This document shows, in pieces, positions 61,519-64,000 of a stretch of DNA of 64,000 nucleotides. This DNA is from Streptomyces sp. B3I8 (GTDB taxonomy: Bacteria; Actinomycetota; Actinomycetes; Streptomycetales; Streptomycetaceae): assembly GCF_030816915.1 (NCBI RefSeq), contig NZ_JAUSYN010000002.1, forward strand, positions 6,895,501 through 6,959,500, written 5' to 3'. The position numbers and the translations under genes are program-made. How positions within the stretch are numbered: position 1 is the stretch's first letter; each line of letters begins with the position of its first letter. The notes under the pieces were generated by a model, which was given only the letters and a program-made list of their open reading frames with translations, did not search any database and was not told where the DNA came from.

Positions 61519-62016
61519 CTACGACGTGCGCCGGGCCGCTCGCCGCTTCGGGGAGCCGGCACGTGTCGCGGGGCCGCCCCGTTCGCCCGCCCCGTGCGCG
61601 CGCTCCGCGAGCATGACACCGACGAGGCCGAGGAGGGCCAGCACGCAGCCGGTCGTCACCTGGTTCCAGCGGATGACGTCCGCGCCGAAGCCGCCGAAGA
61701 AGCCGGAGAGGATCAGGCCCACCCCGACCGCCAGCACCAGCAGATCGGTCGCCCTGCCGCGGGCCCGGGAGATCCGGGCCAGGCCCGTGAGGAAGACGAT
61801 GACCCCGGCGCCCATCTCCACGAGGTGGGGATCGTTGCCGAGGGTGTCCGGATACCCCAGCGCCCACATGCAGATGAACAGCCACAGGCCGGCCAGCATC
61901 ATCAGCATGCTCAGCGGCACGTCGTGCAGTTCCTTCGCGCCGGGCCCCGGCACCCTACCGATCGGGCCCGGACGGCGCTCGACATCCGCGGGTTCTCTGG
62001 TCGAAATCGCACTCAT
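61519..62016 (-). CDS. Four-helix membrane protein, unknown
   Basis: 165 aa. A ~35-residue polar start, then four hydrophobic segments: SMLMMLAGLWLFICMWALGY, MGAGVIVFLTGLARISRA, LLVLAVGVGLILSGFFGGFG and TTGCVLALLGLVGVMLAERA; a basic tail follows. WLFICMWALGY and the conserved Trp-Asn of IRWNQVTTGC resemble SPW-repeat membrane proteins common in actinomycetes. No activity can be assigned. Divergent from the first MarR gene. Confidence 0.75.
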   Translation of the reverse strand: MSAISTREPADVERRPGPIGRVPGPGAKELHDVPLSMLMMLAGLWLFICMWALGYPDTLGNDPHLVEMGAGVIVFLTGLARISRARGRATDLLVLAVGVGLILSGFFGGFGADVIRWNQVTTGCVLALLGLVGVMLAERAHGAGERGGPATRAGSPKRRAARRTS

Positions 62017-62184
62017 TCGTACGGACTATCCCGCCTCGCGCTCTTGAACCCTCCCACCGGCTTTCCACTCGGCGGCAACCGCGTCCGCGGGGCGCGACCC
62101 GGCGCCCCGCCGGATCACGGGAACAGGTCCCAGAGCCCCCGGCCCGGCCGGTGCCCAGGCCCCGCCTCGCGATAGAAAGGGCCC

Positions 62185-62727
62185 ATGGCGCAGCGCGACA
62201 CTGACACGGACGACGTCGAGGTCACGGACGACGTCGAGGGGGTGACCCGGGCGGTTCTCGCCGCCTCCCGGTTGCTGATGGCGGTCTCCGCCCGCTCGCT
62301 CGCCGCCGTCGAGGACGGGGTGACACTGCCCCAGTTCCGCATGCTGGTCGTGCTCTCCACCCGGGGCGCCACCAAGCTGGTCACACTGGCGGAACTGCTC
62401 CAGGTGGCACCGTCCACGGCGATGCGCATGGTCGACCGGCTGATCGCCGCGGGCCTCGCCGCGCGCGAGGTCAACCCGGAGAGCCGGCGCGAGACCCTGC
62501 TGACCCTCACGGACGAGGGCCGGCGCACCGTCGCAGGCGTCGTCGCCCGGCGCCGCGCCGCCATCGCGTCCATCGTCGAACGGCTGGACCCCGCGCACCG
62601 GACCGCGCTCGTCGAGGCGCTCGCGGCGTTCAACGAGGCGGGCGGGGAACCCTCGTTCCCGGTGCCCGACGACGCGCAGGCGCAGGCCCTCGGCTGGGGC
62701 GAGCCCGGCCTCACCCGCGACGTCTGA
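62185..62727 (+). CDS. MarR-family regulator, paralogue 1
   Basis: 180 aa. Winged-helix core: VTRAVLAASRLLMAVSARSL, VTLPQFRMLVVLSTRGATKL, LAELLQVAPSTAMRMVDRLI (recognition helix) and AAGLAAREVNPESRRETLLT LTDEGRR (wing). Acidic 20-residue start. It is a close paralogue of the convergent gene at 62785-63333; much of the core differs by only a few residues. The family binds palindromes as a dimer and releases DNA on ligand or oxidant. The likeliest target is the 168-nt divergent region shared with the membrane protein gene. Confidence 0.93.
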   Translation: MAQRDTDTDDVEVTDDVEGVTRAVLAASRLLMAVSARSLAAVEDGVTLPQFRMLVVLSTRGATKLVTLAELLQVAPSTAMRMVDRLIAAGLAAREVNPESRRETLLTLTDEGRRTVAGVVARRRAAIASIVERLDPAHRTALVEALAAFNEAGGEPSFPVPDDAQAQALGWGEPGLTRDV

Positions 62728-62784
62728 CCCGCCCCCGCCGCGGGACGCGTCTCGGACGCCCACGGCCCGGACGGCGGCGGGCTC

Positions 62785-63333
62785 CTACACCGGCAGGTCC
62801 GCCGCCCCCGTCGGCCGCACCGGTGTCTCCTTTGGCGTCAGCGCGGGCGGTTCGCCGCCCGCCTCGCCGAACGCCGTGAGCGCCTCGATCAGGGAGGCCC
62901 GCTGTACGGGCGCGAGCCGCCGTACGATCTTGGTGACCTCCTGTCGGCGCCGTGCCATCACCCGGTCCACCACCTGACGGCCCTCCTCGGTGAGGGTCAG
63001 CAGGGTCTCGCGGCGGTTGTCCGGATTGACCCGCCGGTCCGCGAGGCCCGCCGCGATGAGCCGGTCCACCATGCGCATCGCGGTCGACGGGGCGACCTGG
63101 AGCAGCTCCGCGAGGACCACCAGCTTGGTCTCGCCCCGGGTGGAGAGGACCACCAGCATCCGGAACTGCGGCAGCGTGATCCGGTCCTCCACCTCGTCCA
63201 GGGAACGGGCCGACACCGCGACCAGCAGCCGTGAGGCCGTCAGCACCGCACGCGCCACGTCGTCCACCTCTCCCGCCGACCCCACGTCGCCCACCGGCAC
63301 GGCACCGCCGTCCGGCCTCTCGCTCCCGGGCAT
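62785..63333 (-). CDS. MarR-family regulator, paralogue 2
   Basis: 182 aa from ATG 63333, preceded by GGGGAAGG; an ATG nine codons upstream is less likely because it lies inside the direct repeats. Core VARAVLTASRLLVAVSARSL, ITLPQFRMLVVLSTRGETKL, LAELLQVAPSTAMRMVDRLI and RRVNPDNRRETLLTLTEEGR match paralogue 1 almost throughout. The C-terminus ETPVRPTGAADLPV is unrelated. The two genes form a convergent pair with 57 nt between stops. Confidence 0.92.
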   Translation of the reverse strand: MPGSERPDGGAVPVGDVGSAGEVDDVARAVLTASRLLVAVSARSLDEVEDRITLPQFRMLVVLSTRGETKLVVLAELLQVAPSTAMRMVDRLIAAGLADRRVNPDNRRETLLTLTEEGRQVVDRVMARRRQEVTKIVRRLAPVQRASLIEALTAFGEAGGEPPALTPKETPVRPTGAADLPV

Positions 63334-63678
63334 GGGACCCTTCCCCTCGTTCCCCGTCATTCCGTCGTTCCCCGTCGTTCCCCGTCGATCCGTCGTGCCG
63401 CGCCGTCCACCACCCGCGCCGCCCGGACCACCCCACGACGCCCCAGGTCAGGGCACCCCTGGCGGCATTCTCCCGCAACGGCGGCGCCGGCCTTCCACCC
63501 CCTCACCCCAATGCCCCCGACAGCGCGCGGGACCGGGGTCCCGGTGGCAGCGTGAGGGCGGGCGTGGGCGCAGGACGAACGGTCGCCTCGCGGCAGCAGG
63601 AGGCGACGGCGACAGGGGACGCCCCGATGACCGCGGCCCACGACCGACTCCGCGACCGTCTCCGAGGGAGCCGAGCAC
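63334..63678. other. 345-nt divergent region with 10-nt direct repeats
   Basis: No gene supported. On the minus strand the MarR leader has GACGGGGAAC three times (63347-63388), two of them directly adjacent; these may be operator half-sites. The right part holds the GAGGGAG ribosome site (63664-63670) for the last gene. Confidence 0.55.
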
Positions 63679-64000
63679 ATGACCACCGCAACCGTCGTCA
63701 CCGAGGTGAGCCGGGCACCCGAAAACCTCGAACCGGTCCCCGGACCACCCGACCGTCCCTCGCCCACGTGCCAGGTGAAGCTCGGCTGTTCGGCCCCGGT
63801 GGTCGACTGCGCCGTGCCCGAGCACGGCGGTACGGACGGTTCCGGCGGCTGCCCCCAGGCCGGCGACGTCTGCATCGGCTGCACGGTGCCCGGCTTCCCC
63901 GACGCGTTCCTCCCGCTGAGGGACGACTCCACCGGCGACACTCCGCCGTCCGCCCTGATCAGGCCCTATGGGGCGGTCATCCGGCGGCTGCGCGGCATCG
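63679..64000 (+). CDS. NiFe-hydrogenase small-subunit C-terminal-like Fe-S protein, 3' end cut by window edge
   Basis: Open from ATG 63679 to the end of the window (107 residues). GGGAG lies eight bases before the ATG. After ~30 polar residues the chain reads CQVKLGCSAPVVDC, GGCPQAGDVCIGCTVPGFPD, with Cys at 31, 37, 44, 58, 65 and 68. C-x-x-x-L-G-C-x-x-P and C-I-G-C-T-x-P-G-F-P-D are hallmarks of the medial and distal cluster region at the C-terminus of NiFe-hydrogenase small subunits, closest to the group 5 type known from Streptomyces. The ~200-residue N-terminal half that holds the proximal cluster is missing; upstream lies only the MarR leader. Either a truncated subunit or a stand-alone electron carrier. 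Confidence 0.65.
   Translation, partial: MTTATVVTEVSRAPENLEPVPGPPDRPSPTCQVKLGCSAPVVDCAVPEHGGTDGSGGCPQAGDVCIGCTVPGFPDAFLPLRDDSTGDTPPSALIRPYGAVIRRLRGI

Overview
The window is very GC-rich. Third codon positions are almost all G or C, GTG and TTG starts are common, and nearly all of the sequence is coding. The content (SSI-type protease inhibitor, streptogrisin-type proteases, many SpoIIE/PP2C phosphatases, a mycothiol-dependent dehydrogenase, an NHLM-type peptide exporter) points to an actinomycete, almost certainly Streptomyces. I see no rRNA, tRNA, intact insertion sequence or CRISPR array. Nothing looks horizontally acquired at the level of base composition.

Layout, left half. 1-1.9 kb: end of a cytochrome P450, its 3Fe-4S ferredoxin and a small flavoprotein. 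2.3-8.2 kb: a membrane protein that joins a sigma-factor-like region, a zinc-finger anti-sigma-like motif, one membrane helix and a ricin-type lectin; then an ArsB/SLC13-like transporter and a PAS-PAS-GAF-PP2C-ATPase phosphatase. 8.4-9.1 kb: a small toxin-antitoxin-like pair with a degenerate Fic/Doc motif. 9.2-11.3 kb: lactate-monooxygenase-like flavoenzyme and, divergently, a secreted SSI inhibitor with Lys at P1. 11.3-13.3 kb: a compact operon of a haem-oxygenase-fold di-iron oxidase, an NPPY methyltransferase and a CDGSH Fe-S protein. 13.5-21.1 kb: Ppx/GppA phosphatase and a peptide-export operon (double-glycine precursor, HlyD-like adaptor, C39-peptidase ABC exporter, NHLM-type ABC exporter) with no peptide-modifying enzyme. 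21.7-31.5 kb: streptogrisin-type protease, two divergent SpoIIE-type phosphatases, metallophosphoesterase, secreted beta-propeller protein, Gfo/Idh/MocA oxidoreductase.

Right half. 32.1-42.9 kb: a myo-inositol catabolic locus. The enzymes (iolA, iolD, a (beta/alpha)8 protein, iolC) and a GntR regulator read leftward. A sugar ABC transporter and iolE read rightward. Between them are two inverted copies of a 21-bp site, each overlapping a TTGACA box. 42.9-47.7 kb: two small proteins, mycothiol-dependent formaldehyde dehydrogenase with a metallo-beta-lactamase partner, an SDR, an L,D-transpeptidase. 47.7-52.6 kb: membrane-anchored streptogrisin-like protease, a dead SDR remnant, an MBL hydrolase, a frameshifted peptidoglycan-binding protein, a nucleoside-kinase-like P-loop protein. 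52.7-58.1 kb: beta-phosphoglucomutase plus GH65 phosphorylase, and a DUF485/SSS solute symporter pair. 58.3-64 kb: polysaccharide deacetylase, DMT transporter, SDR, membrane protein, two convergent paralogous MarR regulators, and the start of a protein resembling only the C-terminal Fe-S domain of an NiFe-hydrogenase small subunit.

Three themes cut across genes. A family of GC-rich, partly palindromic intergenic elements recurs at about 9.1, 13.4, 23.1, 30.2, 43.3 and 55.8 kb, mostly at gene 3' ends. Several local tandem repeats of 7, 16, 18, 19 and 26 bp occur near gene starts or ends. Two gene remnants and one frameshift mark local decay. The best candidate for an undescribed system is the peptide-export operon at 14.7-21.1 kb, followed by the di-iron oxidase/methyltransferase/CDGSH operon and the sigma-zinc finger-lectin fusion. 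All family assignments are from motif recognition only; no database search was run.
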